Positions 1 through 10,233 of a DNA stretch of 39,844 nt are shown piece after piece. The notes under the pieces are model-generated. The model made no database searches. It saw only the letters and a program-made list of their open reading frames with translations, and had not been told where the DNA came from. Location of the stretch: NCBI GenBank assembly GCA_027022775.1, contig JALVXO010000126.1, positions 1 through 39,844 on the forward strand, read 5' to 3'. Source of the stretch: Campylobacteraceae bacterium. Its GTDB lineage: Bacteria; Campylobacterota; Campylobacteria; Campylobacterales; Sulfurovaceae. The position numbers were made by a program, and so were the translations under genes. The stretch's first letter is position 1, and each line of letters opens with the position of its first letter.

Positions 1-310
1 TGGAGGTGAGACTTTAGTCTCACTTGTGCTTTGCACTCTCTTTGAGAAAAATATTACCAATAAATGGTAATAACAAGATGAGGCTAAAGCCTCATTTCCG
101 TTGTTTTCTAAGTTTTTGCGCACTCTCAAGCGGGAATCCAGGGCTTAAAATGCCAAAAATGACAGGAAGCAAAAACATTTCAGGTTACACAAACCGTGGA
201 TTCCCAATCAAGTTGGGAATGACGGGGTGCATCTCTTTATTGTTTGAATTCACTGCAGTTTCCCACTTTCGCGGAAATGACGAAGTGCCCGGCGTTTTAA
301 TTTAAGCGAC
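1..310. repeat. Cluster of short palindromic intergenic repeats
   Basis: Perfect inverted repeats GTGAGACT-TT-AGTCTCAC (6-23), ATGAGGC-TAAA-GCCTCAT (78-95), ATTCCCAA-TCAAG-TTGGGAAT (200-220), TTTCC-N9-GGAAA (259-277); motif TTTTTGCGCACTCTCAAG (about 114-130) recurs inverted at 27.66 kb. Confidence 0.75.
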
Positions 311-377
311 GGTTTCAGTTTTTTACCATTTTCAAACTTACGAAACATACAGATGCTAAAAGGAGAAACAAAAAATT

Positions 378-1034
378 ATGAAAAATCTATACAATGCACT
401 AATGTTAAAAAAACTTTTAAGTTTAAAAGAGCTTGGGTTTAATTATGTTGAACCTGTTCAAGAGTTTAAAGATGACAATATCAGCCTGCCAAACGATTTA
501 AATAGTTTGTATCAAATTGTTTTAAACTGCCACCTTTGCGAACTCTCTAAAACGCGCCAAAATGTGGTTTTTGGAGAGGGGAATGTTAATGCCGATATAA
601 TGTTTGTAGGCGAAGGACCGGGTGCCAGTGAAGATGCGCAGGGGCGCCCTTTTGTAGGAAGAGCCGGCGAACTTTTAACAAAAATGATAGAAAATGTTTT
701 ATACATCCCAAGAAGCCAGGTTTACATTGCAAACATAGTAAAGTGCCGCCCGCCTCAAAACCGCACCCCTTTGCCAAAAGAAGCCCTAACCTGCCGCCCT
801 TACCTCTTTAAACAGATAGAGCTTATCAAACCGCGCCTTATTGTGGCTCTTGGCTCAACGGCTTATCGCTACTTAACAGATGACACAACCCCAATAAGCC
901 GTGTGCGCGGACACATAATCCAAAAAGAAAACTACAAAATAATCCCAACCTACCATCCAAGCTACCTTTTGCGCAACCCATCAGCCAAAAAAGAGGCTTA
1001 TGCAGATATGTTAAAGGTTAAAAGTTTTTTGTAA
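378..1034 (+). CDS. Family 4 uracil-DNA glycosylase
   Basis: VGEGPGASEDAQGRPFVGRAGELL and HPSYLLRNPSAK motifs; CHLC and CRPPQNRTP cysteines of Fe-S type UDG4; AAGGAG upstream. Confidence 0.93.
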   Translation: MKNLYNALMLKKLLSLKELGFNYVEPVQEFKDDNISLPNDLNSLYQIVLNCHLCELSKTRQNVVFGEGNVNADIMFVGEGPGASEDAQGRPFVGRAGELLTKMIENVLYIPRSQVYIANIVKCRPPQNRTPLPKEALTCRPYLFKQIELIKPRLIVALGSTAYRYLTDDTTPISRVRGHIIQKENYKIIPTYHPSYLLRNPSAKKEAYADMLKVKSFL

Positions 1035-1204
1035 AGTCCAAATTAACTATTAAATAGTTAAACAGTGCAAAAAATATCTGCAAATACATTTTGGGTAAAA
1101 GCGGTTTATAAAGAGTTATTTTATTATAGTAAACTATTTTGCCATATTTTGCCAAACTGGAAGGGTATTATTGTTATAATTTCTAAAATAAAAAGTTTGG
1201 AGTT

Positions 1205-2485
1205 ATGATGGATGTTTTGATTATTGGAAGCGGGGGTCGTGAGTACTCTATTGGGTATGCATTAAATAAAGATGAAAATGTGGATAAAATATATTTTGCA
1301 CCGGGCAACGGGGCTACGGATGAGCTTGGAGAGAATGTAAATATAAAAGATTATAATGAGCTGGCAAAATTTGCAAAAGAAAAAGGGATAGATTTAACGG
1401 TTGTCGGGCCAGAAGCGCCTTTGGTTGACGGGGTTGTGGATATTTTTAAAGAGCACGGTCTGACTATTTTTGGTCCTAGCAAAGCTGCAGCGCAGCTTGA
1501 AGGTTCTAAAGTTTTTATGAAAAACTGCCTTAAAAAATATGGAGTGCCAACTGCCAGATATATCGAAACCGACTCTTTGGAAGAGGCGGCTGAATTTATA
1601 AATAGTTTAAGCGAGCCTATTGTTGTAAAAGCCGACGGGCTTTGCGCAGGCAAAGGGGTTATTATTGCTCAAAGCAAGCAAGAGGCTCTGGATGCGGTTA
1701 AGGGTATGCTAAGCGGAGAAAGTTTCGGGGAAGCCGGTTCTAAAGTTGTGGTAGAAGAGTATCTTGACGGTTACGAACTTTCCATATTTGCAGTGTGTGA
1801 CGGCAAAGATTATGTTGTGCTTCCTGCTGCACAAGACCACAAAAGGCTTTTAGACGGTGACCAGGGGCCAAATACCGGCGGTATGGGAGCTTATGTGCCC
1901 ACCCCTTTGGTTAACGATGAACTTTATAAAAAAGTAGAAGATAGAATTATCAAACCTACTCTAAAAGGGTTAGAAGAGGATGGTATGCCATATACCGGAG
2001 TTTTGTTTATCGGTATTATGGTGGTAAATGGCGAGCCGTATGTGCTGGAGTATAATGTACGCTTTGGCGACCCTGAGTGCGAAGAGCTTATGGTTCTGTT
2101 TGAATCTAGCGTTGCAGATATGCTTTATAAAGCGGCTACAGGGAATTTAAAAGATGCCGAAGTTAAGTTTAAAGATAACACTTACGCTGTAGGGGTGGTG
2201 CTTGCAAGCAAGAATTACCCATACAGCAGCAGCGAGCCTGCAGAGATTATTGTAGATGAAATTGTGCACGAAGATTTGAAAAACAACTCTTATATCGCTT
2301 ATGCCGGTGTAAGCAAAGATGAAGACGGCAAACTTTTGGCAACAGGCGGAAGGGTGCTTGTGTGCGTGGGGCTTGGCAGTTCTATTAGAAAGGCAAGAGA
2401 CAGAGCTTATATGCTTGCAGGGCAGGTGCATTTTGCTGGCAAAAAGTGCAGAATGGATATAGCCTATCAAGCGCTTAAGGATTAA
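1205..2485 (+). CDS. purD: Phosphoribosylamine--glycine ligase
   Basis: [17 protein letters not shown] start, [35 protein letters not shown] and [11 protein letters not shown] motifs. Confidence 0.97.
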   Translation: MMDVLIIGSGGREYSIGYALNKDENVDKIYFAPGNGATDELGENVNIKDYNELAKFAKEKGIDLTVVGPEAPLVDGVVDIFKEHGLTIFGPSKAAAQLEGSKVFMKNCLKKYGVPTARYIETDSLEEAAEFINSLSEPIVVKADGLCAGKGVIIAQSKQEALDAVKGMLSGESFGEAGSKVVVEEYLDGYELSIFAVCDGKDYVVLPAAQDHKRLLDGDQGPNTGGMGAYVPTPLVNDELYKKVEDRIIKPTLKGLEEDGMPYTGVLFIGIMVVNGEPYVLEYNVRFGDPECEELMVLFESSVADMLYKAATGNLKDAEVKFKDNTYAVGVVLASKNYPYSSSEPAEIIVDEIVHEDLKNNSYIAYAGVSKDEDGKLLATGGRVLVCVGLGSSIRKARDRAYMLAGQVHFAGKKCRMDIAYQALKD

Positions 2486-2492
2486 AATTAAA

Positions 2493-2912
2493 ATGCAAAA
2501 CATACAATACGCCGGCATAGGAAAGAGATTATTATCGTTTACTATAGATGATATTATAGTTTCAATACTGTTTATTGCAATTTTTTTTGAACAGATTGCT
2601 GCTCTTAAAACCCCTGAAACTATGATGATGTTTATAGTGCAGTATAGTTGGGTATTGTATGCTTTAAAAGTTATTTATCACACATTTTTTATTGCATATA
2701 ACGGTGCTACAATCGGAAAGTATGCAGTTAAAATAAAAGCTATAGATGAAATAAGCGGCACTAACCTTACATGGAGCCAGGCGTTTATAAGGGCTGTGGT
2801 AAGAGAAATTGGCGAAATGCTTTTTTATTTTACCTTTTTTTATGCATTTTTCAATGCAAAGAGGCAGACTTTGCATGATAAAATAAGCAGCTGCGTGGTG
2901 GTAAATGTTTAA
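2493..2912 (+). CDS. RDD family membrane protein
   Basis: YAGIGKRLLSFTIDDIIVS with hydrophobic segments; WSQAFIRAVVREIGE and RQTLHDKISSCVVV typical of RDD. Confidence 0.85.
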   Translation: MQNIQYAGIGKRLLSFTIDDIIVSILFIAIFFEQIAALKTPETMMMFIVQYSWVLYALKVIYHTFFIAYNGATIGKYAVKIKAIDEISGTNLTWSQAFIRAVVREIGEMLFYFTFFYAFFNAKRQTLHDKISSCVVVNV

Positions 2913-4965
2913 GAAGATAATTTTATCAGCCGCTTTAAGCGCTGCGCTTTTGGGGGCAGAAACAGAAAAAGAGGTAGAGGTTTACGCCAATGAAGTTGTG
3001 CAAAACCAAAACAGCGCAATAATAAACGGCGGTGTTATGGTGGTGTATAACGGCGATATTATGAGTGCTGACGGCGGATTTTATGATATAAAAAGCAAAA
3101 CCATAACACTTAAAGGCAATGTAATATTAATAGGAAAAGATGGCAAAAGAGTTTCTGCAAAAACTTTAAAAGTTAAATTGGATAACAATAAGGTAACTTT
3201 TAAAGATTTTTTTGAAATTGATAAAAAAAAGGTTTGGATAAGCGCCAAAAACGCAACAAAACTGGATAATAACATAACGCTAAAAAATGCGCTTTTTTCC
3301 AGCTGTGCAGTGGGAAATCCAGACTGGATGATAGGTTTTAGCAAAGCGCTTTACGATACAAAAAGTGAAGAGCTTAAACTGCATGATGCAAAATTTTACA
3401 TAAAAGATACTCCGGTTTTTTACATTCCTTATTTGCCGCTGTTTCTTTCTAAAAAGCGCAGAAGCGGGCTTCTGTTTCCAAATTTCAGTTACAGCAAAGA
3501 TGAAGGATTTATGTATTCTCAGCCTATCTTTTGGGCTATTAGCAAATCGCAAGATTTAGAGTTTGACCCGCAAATTAGAACAAACAGGGGGTATGGGCTC
3601 TTTTTAACTTACAGAATAGCAGACGCTATTGACTCTTTTGGAAAAATCAGGCTGGGGTATTTTAAAGATAAATCCAGTTACAGCAGTAAATACAATTTAA
3701 ATTACAAAGAGCATTACGGGGCTGAAATTTATTACAAAAACAACTCTTTAATAGATTCACTTGCAAAAAAAGGGTTTGAAAACAAACTCTATATCAACAG
3801 CATATATATGAGTGATTTGGATTATTTGAATTTACAGGCTGATGATAAGTTTTATCACCATACACAAGGGTCTTTTTATGAGTCACGGCTTAACTATTTT
3901 GTTAAAAACAGTTATTTTTATACAGGCATAGGATTTAAATATTTTAAAGACACTACAAAAAGAAGCAACAAAGAAACTTTGCAAATTTTGCCTAAATTAC
4001 ACTTTCATATCCCTTATACCAATATAATTTATAACAACCTCTCTTATATGCTAGATGCAACTGTTACAAATTACACCCGCGACAAAGGAACCAGAGCATT
4101 TAAAGCTAAAATAAAAGCACCGTTAGAGATTCACTTTTCCTTGTTAAATGGTTATTTGAATTTAAACATAAGTGAAGAGCTGGAAGCAACAGGTTATGAT
4201 TTTTATAATGTTCCATTAAATCAAAAAAAATACAGTTCGGTGGTTTTAAACCATAGTGTAGAGTTAAGCAGTGAAATGAGCAAAATATATAAAAGCGGCG
4301 TACATACAATGTTTTTTAGTGCCACTTACACAAAAAGCTCAATTATCAGTGAAAATTTTATGAAATATAAAGATATACCGCAAAATCTAAAAGTTGATTT
4401 TGTTGATGATATACCTTTTGAGTCCAAAATCACATTAAGAACCCATCAGTACTGGCACAGTTTCAGTAACAATTTAGATATCAATTATATTTTAGAAAGC
4501 CATTACTATCCGCAAGAGGGGAAACTGAGAGACCTTTCACAAGAGTTAAAATTAAGATATAAAAACTGGCATTTTTATTCTAAATTGAATTATTCTTTTA
4601 TACATAAGCAAGCAACTGAAATCTATAACAGAATTGGTTATGCGAATGCTGATTACGGACTCTTTTTTGCATATTTATGGAATAGGGATTTATTAAGCTA
4701 TGAAACAGTTACAAAAGAGATATCTTTAAACGGTTATTACAACCAAAGTGAAAATTTAAAATTCAGGGCAGAGCTTGCATATAATTTAAAAGATAGAAAT
4801 TTAAAAAACTGGGAAATAGGGACATACTGGAATAGAAAATGCTGGAGCGTAGATTTCTCTTTTGGGCAAAATATCCGACCTGTTATTAAAGAGGGAGGAG
4901 GCAGAGGTTCGATAAAAAATAACTATATAAAAGTTCAATTTAAGGTGTTGCCGTTTGGAGGATAA
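2905..4965 (+). CDS. lptD: LPS-assembly protein LptD/OstA
   Basis: Signal peptide, OstA-like N-terminal domain (INGGVMVVYNGDIMSADGGFYD), PVFYIPYLPLFLSKKRRSGLLFPNFSYS, long beta-barrel-like C-terminus. Confidence 0.92.
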   Translation: MFKKIILSAALSAALLGAETEKEVEVYANEVVQNQNSAIINGGVMVVYNGDIMSADGGFYDIKSKTITLKGNVILIGKDGKRVSAKTLKVKLDNNKVTFKDFFEIDKKKVWISAKNATKLDNNITLKNALFSSCAVGNPDWMIGFSKALYDTKSEELKLHDAKFYIKDTPVFYIPYLPLFLSKKRRSGLLFPNFSYSKDEGFMYSQPIFWAISKSQDLEFDPQIRTNRGYGLFLTYRIADAIDSFGKIRLGYFKDKSSYSSKYNLNYKEHYGAEIYYKNNSLIDSLAKKGFENKLYINSIYMSDLDYLNLQADDKFYHHTQGSFYESRLNYFVKNSYFYTGIGFKYFKDTTKRSNKETLQILPKLHFHIPYTNIIYNNLSYMLDATVTNYTRDKGTRAFKAKIKAPLEIHFSLLNGYLNLNISEELEATGYDFYNVPLNQKKYSSVVLNHSVELSSEMSKIYKSGVHTMFFSATYTKSSIISENFMKYKDIPQNLKVDFVDDIPFESKITLRTHQYWHSFSNNLDINYILESHYYPQEGKLRDLSQELKLRYKNWHFYSKLNYSFIHKQATEIYNRIGYANADYGLFFAYLWNRDLLSYETVTKEISLNGYYNQSENLKFRAELAYNLKDRNLKNWEIGTYWNRKCWSVDFSFGQNIRPVIKEGGGRGSIKNNYIKVQFKVLPFGG

Positions 4966-5221
4966 AAATATATTTCATGAAGCTTTAAATATTTTAGGAC
5001 TGCCGCCTTTTGTTACTAAAAATGAAATAAAAAAAAGGTATAGAGAGCTGGCAAAAAAATATCACCCTGATGTAAGCAGCGATAAAGACAAGATATTGGA
5101 GTTAAACAGAGCATACAGTTTATTGATTGAGTATATAGATAATTTTAGATACTCTTTTGATGAACAAGAAATTGGCAAACAGTTGCCGCATATTAACCAC
5201 AACAGCAAATTTAAAATGTAG
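4955..5221 (+). CDS. Small J-domain protein
   Basis: YRELAKKYHPDVSSDKDKILELNRAYSLL; HPD motif; overlaps lptD by 11 bp. Confidence 0.92.
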   Translation: MEDKNIFHEALNILGLPPFVTKNEIKKRYRELAKKYHPDVSSDKDKILELNRAYSLLIEYIDNFRYSFDEQEIGKQLPHINHNSKFKM

Positions 5222-5272
5222 TTTTTACCGAGATTTTGATAAAATAGCGCAACTATTACAATAAGGTTAAAA

Positions 5273-7378
5273 ATGGGTCACATTATTGAATTGGAAAACA
5301 ATGGTTTAAAAGAGGTTTATGAGTTTAACAAAGTTGCAAGACAAGCTGACGGTTCAGTGCTTTACAGACAAGGAAAGGCAGTTCTATTAGCAACAGTAAC
5401 CATTGATAAAGAGAGCTGCATAGAAGAGGATTTTCTGCCTTTGACTGTTCAATATATAGAAAAATTTTATGCCGCAGCAAAAATTCCTGGCGGATTTGTT
5501 AAAAGAGAAGCAAAACCTAGCGATTTTGAAACTTTAACTTCAAGAATTGTTGACAGGGCTGTAAGACCTCTTTTTCCTAAAGGTTTTAATAAAAGTGTTG
5601 TTATTAATATTACAGTTTTTAGCAGCGACAGCGAAGTGGATTTGCAAGTTGCAGCTTTGCATGCTGCAAATGCCGCTCTTATTGTATCTACTTTACCGGT
5701 TAAAAAGTCTGTTGCAGCTGTAAGAGTCGGAAAAATAGGAGAAAAAATTATCTATAACCCTAAACTTTCCGATTTAAACAGAAGCAAACTGGACCTTTTA
5801 ATAGTAGGCAGCGGCACAGATATCGCCATGATAGAAATGAAAGCAAATGCTTCCAAAGAAGCGGGCAGTTTTAATGTTAATGAGTTACAAAAAGATGAAT
5901 TAATGAGCATATTAAAAGAGGCAAGCGGATACATAAGCAGCGCTTCTGAAAACTATTTAAAACAGTTTGTACAGTATAAAAGAGAAGATTTAATAGAACT
6001 GGAGAGTACTCACACAGAGAGTGAAATAAAAGAGACAATATTAAAAAATTATAGCCAAAAGCTTGACAGCGCTTTAAAATCATTGGCAAAAAGCGAAAGG
6101 CTGGATGCAGTATATGCTATTTTAAAAGAGGTAACCGAACAGTTTGAAGCTCAAGAGAAAGAGTATAAACCGGCAGATATAAAATACGGTTTTGAATTGG
6201 CGGTAAAAGAGAAAGTAAGAGAAATTATTTTAAACGGTACAAGGCTTGACGGCAGAAAATATAATGAAGTAAGACCCATTTCTATAGAAACAAACCTTTT
6301 GCCATCTGTACACGGCTCGGCTCTCTTTACAAGAGGCGAAACCCAAGCACTAGTTACTGTAACATTAGGAGACAGCAAAGATGCTCAAATGTATGAGCTT
6401 CTTACTAGCTCAACTGCGCAAAATGAGAATTTTATGGTACATTATAACTTCCCGCCCTATTCTGTAGGCGAAGCAAAACCTATCGGCGCTGTAAGCAGAA
6501 GGGAGCTTGGACATGGAAATTTGGCAAAAAGAGCTTTGGAACCTAGCGTTGAGATGGAAGATAACCAGACTATAAGAGTGGTTTCTGAAATTTTAGAGAG
6601 TAACGGCTCATCTTCAATGGCAACAGTCTGCGGCGGTTCTTTGGCACTGCATGCTGCAAAAGTAAATGTTAAAAAACTGATTGCCGGCATCGCTATGGGA
6701 GTTATAGTTGAAAACAGCGATAAATATACAGTTTTAACAGATATAATGGGTGCAGAAGACCATTATGGAGATATGGATTTTAAAGTTGCAGGAAGCCGCA
6801 AAGGAATTACCGCCTTGCAGCTTGATATTAAAATAGACGGTTTAGATTTAAAAGTTTTAGAAAAAGCCTTATCGCAAGCAATAGATGGATTAAACCACAT
6901 TCTTGATATTATGGAAGAAGCAAAAGAGAATATAGTGCCAAGCAAAGCTCTGCCTTCAGTTATTGAGTTTGAAGTTAATCCTTCAAAAATTCCTTTAATT
7001 ATTGGCAAAGGCGGTTCGACAATACGGGAAATTATTGATAAATTCAATGTATCTATAGATTTAAACCGCGATAAAGGAATAGCTAAAATTACAGGCGGAA
7101 ATATTGAAGATTTAGAAAAAGCAAAAGAGTATATTTTAGAATTAATTGAAAAAGATTCCAAACCAGTAACAAAATATGAAATTGGTAAAATTTATAAAGG
7201 AAAAATAAGCAAAGTGGTTGATTTTGGCTATTTCGTAGAGATGCCAGACGGATATGACGCTCTGCTTCATAACTCAAAAGTTCCTTTGGAAATGTTAAGT
7301 TCTTTAAAAGAGGGAGACGAAATAGAGGTAAAAGTAATATCCCAAAAAGATAAAAAAGTTGAACTGATAATGATATAA
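5273..7378 (+). CDS. pnp: Polyribonucleotide nucleotidyltransferase (PNPase)
   Basis: Two RNase PH domains, KH domain (IPLIIGKGGSTIREI), C-terminal S1 domain (GKIYKGKISKVVDFGYFVEM). Confidence 0.97.
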   Translation: MGHIIELENNGLKEVYEFNKVARQADGSVLYRQGKAVLLATVTIDKESCIEEDFLPLTVQYIEKFYAAAKIPGGFVKREAKPSDFETLTSRIVDRAVRPLFPKGFNKSVVINITVFSSDSEVDLQVAALHAANAALIVSTLPVKKSVAAVRVGKIGEKIIYNPKLSDLNRSKLDLLIVGSGTDIAMIEMKANASKEAGSFNVNELQKDELMSILKEASGYISSASENYLKQFVQYKREDLIELESTHTESEIKETILKNYSQKLDSALKSLAKSERLDAVYAILKEVTEQFEAQEKEYKPADIKYGFELAVKEKVREIILNGTRLDGRKYNEVRPISIETNLLPSVHGSALFTRGETQALVTVTLGDSKDAQMYELLTSSTAQNENFMVHYNFPPYSVGEAKPIGAVSRRELGHGNLAKRALEPSVEMEDNQTIRVVSEILESNGSSSMATVCGGSLALHAAKVNVKKLIAGIAMGVIVENSDKYTVLTDIMGAEDHYGDMDFKVAGSRKGITALQLDIKIDGLDLKVLEKALSQAIDGLNHILDIMEEAKENIVPSKALPSVIEFEVNPSKIPLIIGKGGSTIREIIDKFNVSIDLNRDKGIAKITGGNIEDLEKAKEYILELIEKDSKPVTKYEIGKIYKGKISKVVDFGYFVEMPDGYDALLHNSKVPLEMLSSLKEGDEIEVKVISQKDKKVELIMI

Positions 7379-7398
7379 TCCTAAAATTGGGATTATAT
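7373..7398. terminator. Hairpin between convergent pnp and RluA genes (candidate bidirectional terminator)
   Basis: ATATAATCC-TAAAATTG-GGATTATAT, 9-bp perfect stem overlapping the pnp stop, followed by TT. Confidence 0.55.
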
Positions 7399-7452
7399 TT
7401 GATAAATAAAACAGTTTTTTCGCTTTTAACTGCCAGCAGAAACAATTTATTA

Positions 7453-8187
7453 CTATTTATACTTTTGTATATCTTTTGGCTCTTCAGCTGTATAAATTTT
7501 ACCAAATATTTCAATTTTTGATGCATGAAGAAGTATTCTTTTAGTTTTAGTTGGGCTTCCATACTGCTCATCACCAACAATCGGGTGTCCTATATGAGAT
7601 AAATGGAGTCTTATTTGATGGGTTCTGCCTGTTTTAATCTCTATATCAACCTTGCTTTTTTTACCCTGTACCATATTTGGCTTAACTATAGTTATTGCCT
7701 CTTTACCCAGTTTTTTGCTTATTTTAGAAATTGATTTTGAACCTTTTATGGTATGGATAGGCAAATCTATCACTGTCTCTTCATAAACTATGCCTTCAAC
7801 CCAGGCAGTATAAAACTTTTTAACTTCTCTTTTTTTAAAAGCATCTATAGCTTTTTTTAAAAATTTATCATTTTTAGCCAGCATTAAAACACCGGTTGTC
7901 TCTCTGTCTAATCTATGTATAAGCTTAACACCTTTAAAAGAGGCTTCTACTTCATAACTGTCAAGAAAAGCCGGTTTGTTAACAACCAAAATATCACTGT
8001 CTTCATATATCTTTTCTATGCTTTCTGGCATTTCAACTCTAAATTTTGTTTTTATATTTATGGGAGCCCTGGCAATTTTTACTTTTTTATCACCTACATA
8101 TACCAATCCTCTATCTATAAGCTCTTTTGCTTTTTTACCCGAAATTCCCAACTGATGAGCCAAAAGCTTGTAAGCTTTTTCTTCCAT
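7453..8187 (-). CDS. RluA family pseudouridine synthase with S4-like N-terminus
   Basis: VNKPAFLDSY, LIHRLDRETTGVLMLAKN, TGRTHQIRLHLSHIGHPIVGDEQYG motifs. Confidence 0.93.
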   Translation of the reverse strand: MEEKAYKLLAHQLGISGKKAKELIDRGLVYVGDKKVKIARAPINIKTKFRVEMPESIEKIYEDSDILVVNKPAFLDSYEVEASFKGVKLIHRLDRETTGVLMLAKNDKFLKKAIDAFKKREVKKFYTAWVEGIVYEETVIDLPIHTIKGSKSISKISKKLGKEAITIVKPNMVQGKKSKVDIEIKTGRTHQIRLHLSHIGHPIVGDEQYGSPTKTKRILLHASKIEIFGKIYTAEEPKDIQKYK

Positions 8188-8215
8188 TCTTTTTCCTAAA
8201 AATTTATTTTTAGTA

Positions 8216-9031
8216 TCAACTGTTAATAATTTTTACAATCTTGGCATTAACCAGCAGTGTCGGATGGTAATTAATGCTTTTTTTTGCCTCTGCTTCACTT
8301 TCGTAAGGTCCCACCAAAACTTTATACAGCCCGCCGCTGCTGTTTGTTACAACATGCATTCCGCTTAATTGCAGCTTCATAATTTCTTCACTTGGATAGT
8401 TTTTGTAAATTCCTACCAAAAGGTAATATTTACCTTTGTTTTTAACCGGTTTATAACTGTTTTGAGAAACCGGCACTGATACTTTTGGCTCATATTTCGT
8501 ATTATATGCCGGTGTAATAGGTTTAGGTTTGAATTTTTGTGCATTGTAAAAATTGTAATATCTTCTTGCACCCATATAGTGGCGCTTGTAATACGGCTTA
8601 TCCAAAGAGCTTATTATAACTCTTTTTTTAGCGCTGCTTGCATGTTCAAATTTTCCGTCTCCTATATAAATGCCAACATGGTTTGCCCTGTATCCATTGC
8701 CAAAAAATACCAAATCACCTTTTTGCAGCTGGTCTCTGGGAACCGGTATACCGTTTCTAAACTGTGCATCTGCAACACGCGGAATCTCTATACCCATAGA
8801 ACCGAAATTGTAATATGTAAGCCCGGAACAGTCATAGCAGTAAGGACCCTCTTCTGCCCATACATATTTTCTGCCAAGCGCTTCACGGTTTAACCTGTCT
8901 AAAGCACTTAGAGAAGGTTTAAACCGGACTTTTGGCTTATGTATTGTATAGTCGTACCCCGATGTTGAACAGCCGCTAATAATAAAAAGCAAAAAAGCTA
9001 AAATCGCATATCTAATCTTTAAGTATATCAT
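8216..9031 (-). CDS. NlpC/P60 family lipoprotein with C-terminal SPOR-like domain
   Basis: Lipobox ISGCS; YDCSGLTYYNF and NHVGIYIGDGKFEHASS catalytic motifs; C-terminal KYYLLVGIYKN...YKVLVGPYESEAEAK. Confidence 0.92.
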   Translation of the reverse strand: MIYLKIRYAILAFLLFIISGCSTSGYDYTIHKPKVRFKPSLSALDRLNREALGRKYVWAEEGPYCYDCSGLTYYNFGSMGIEIPRVADAQFRNGIPVPRDQLQKGDLVFFGNGYRANHVGIYIGDGKFEHASSAKKRVIISSLDKPYYKRHYMGARRYYNFYNAQKFKPKPITPAYNTKYEPKVSVPVSQNSYKPVKNKGKYYLLVGIYKNYPSEEIMKLQLSGMHVVTNSSGGLYKVLVGPYESEAEAKKSINYHPTLLVNAKIVKIINS

Positions 9032-9197
9032 TTATCCTCTTTGTATCTTTATCTTCATTTGGGTCTTTTAAAGGCTTTTTCATTTCACGCACAAGTGACC
9101 ATATCAGCGTAACTGCTATAAGAACTATTGCAATATGCAAAATATAATTGCTAGGATCAAAAAGCATATTGGTTTCTAAATGCTCGCTTACTCCCAT
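9012..9197 (-). CDS. Small single-TM hypothetical protein
   Basis: 61 aa, one hydrophobic segment, overlaps the start of the NlpC/P60 gene and sits just downstream of queA on the same strand. Confidence 0.65.
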   Translation of the reverse strand: MGVSEHLETNMLFDPSNYILHIAIVLIAVTLIWSLVREMKKPLKDPNEDKDTKRINDILKD

Positions 9198-9207
9198 TTT
9201 ATTACCT

Positions 9208-10233
9208 TTAAATTATTAACATCGCATCGCCGTAACTGTAAAACCTGTATCTTTTTTTAATTGCCTCATTATACAATTTTAAAGTTTTATCTCTGCCTAA
9301 AAAGGCGCTGACAAGCATAATTAATGTGCTTTTTGGCAAATGAAAATTGGTCAGCAGATGATTAACCCGAACCGGCTTGTTGTGAGGGTGCAAAAAGAGG
9401 TCGCACTCTCCGCTTAAACGCTTTGTGCGGGCGTAAAACTCTACTGTTCTGGTAACTGTTGTGCCAACAGCTAAAATTTTTTGCGGGCTCTCTATTATTT
9501 TTGCCGCATCTTTTGGTATATTATAATATTCTGAATGCATCTGGTGCTTTAAAATCTCTTTTGCATCAACCGGTTTAAAAGTCCCCGCACCCACATGCAG
9601 TGTCAAAGTGCAGGTTTCATACTCTTTTTTCATCTTTTCTAAAAGTTCGGGAGTAAAATGCAAAGATGCCGTAGGCGCTGCAACAGAACCGCTCTTTTTG
9701 GCAAAAAGGGTCTGGTAATCAATCTCATCCTCTTTTTTATCTTCTCGGTTCATATAAGGCGGCAGCGGAATGTGCCCGATTTTTTCTAAAATTTCGATAA
9801 GTTCATCAAAATCTATCTGTCTGTTTTTAAAAAAAAACTCCGCAATACGGCTGCCGTCTTCATTTAAAGCAACAACTTTAGCTGTTAAATTCATATCAAA
9901 CTCAATCTGAGTCTGCTCTTTTACACGCCCCTTTATCATAACTATAAAGCGTTTATCGGGCAGGGGTTTTACAACCAGCATCTCAATTTTGCCGCCGCTG
10001 CTCTTTTTGCCAAAAATCCGCGCTTTTATAACTTTTGTATCGTTTAAAAAAATAGCGCACTCTTTTGGAATAAAGTTTAAAATCTCCCTAAAAACCGTAT
10101 GGGTTACGGTATCGGTTTTTCTATTGTAAACCAAAAGCCTGGCGCTGTCAGCTGGACGCGCCGGCGAAGTTGCTATAAGCTCTTTTGGCAAATTATAATC
10201 GTAAGAGTCGGTTAAAAGGTCTAGACTATTCAT
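9208..10233 (-). CDS. queA: S-adenosylmethionine:tRNA ribosyltransferase-isomerase
   Basis: YDYNLPKELIATSPARPADSARLLV; ASLHFTPELL; LHVGAGTFKPV; NHLLTNFHLPKSTLIMLVSAFLG. Confidence 0.97.
   Translation of the reverse strand: MNSLDLLTDSYDYNLPKELIATSPARPADSARLLVYNRKTDTVTHTVFREILNFIPKECAIFLNDTKVIKARIFGKKSSGGKIEMLVVKPLPDKRFIVMIKGRVKEQTQIEFDMNLTAKVVALNEDGSRIAEFFFKNRQIDFDELIEILEKIGHIPLPPYMNREDKKEDEIDYQTLFAKKSGSVAAPTASLHFTPELLEKMKKEYETCTLTLHVGAGTFKPVDAKEILKHQMHSEYYNIPKDAAKIIESPQKILAVGTTVTRTVEFYARTKRLSGECDLFLHPHNKPVRVNHLLTNFHLPKSTLIMLVSAFLGRDKTLKLYNEAIKKRYRFYSYGDAMLII

Noticed and set aside
24-305. 93-aa plus-strand ORF
   Set aside because: Lies wholly in the palindromic repeat cluster; the translation is fragments of repeats with no domain or RBS.
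2147-2518. 123-aa minus-strand ORF over the purD 3' end
   Set aside because: Antisense to purD; no motif.
6763-7161. 132-aa minus-strand ORF inside pnp
   Set aside because: Antisense shadow ORF of a strongly conserved gene.
7089-7580. 163-aa minus-strand ORF across the pnp/RluA junction
   Set aside because: Overlaps two well-supported genes in other frames and has low-complexity hydrophobic composition.
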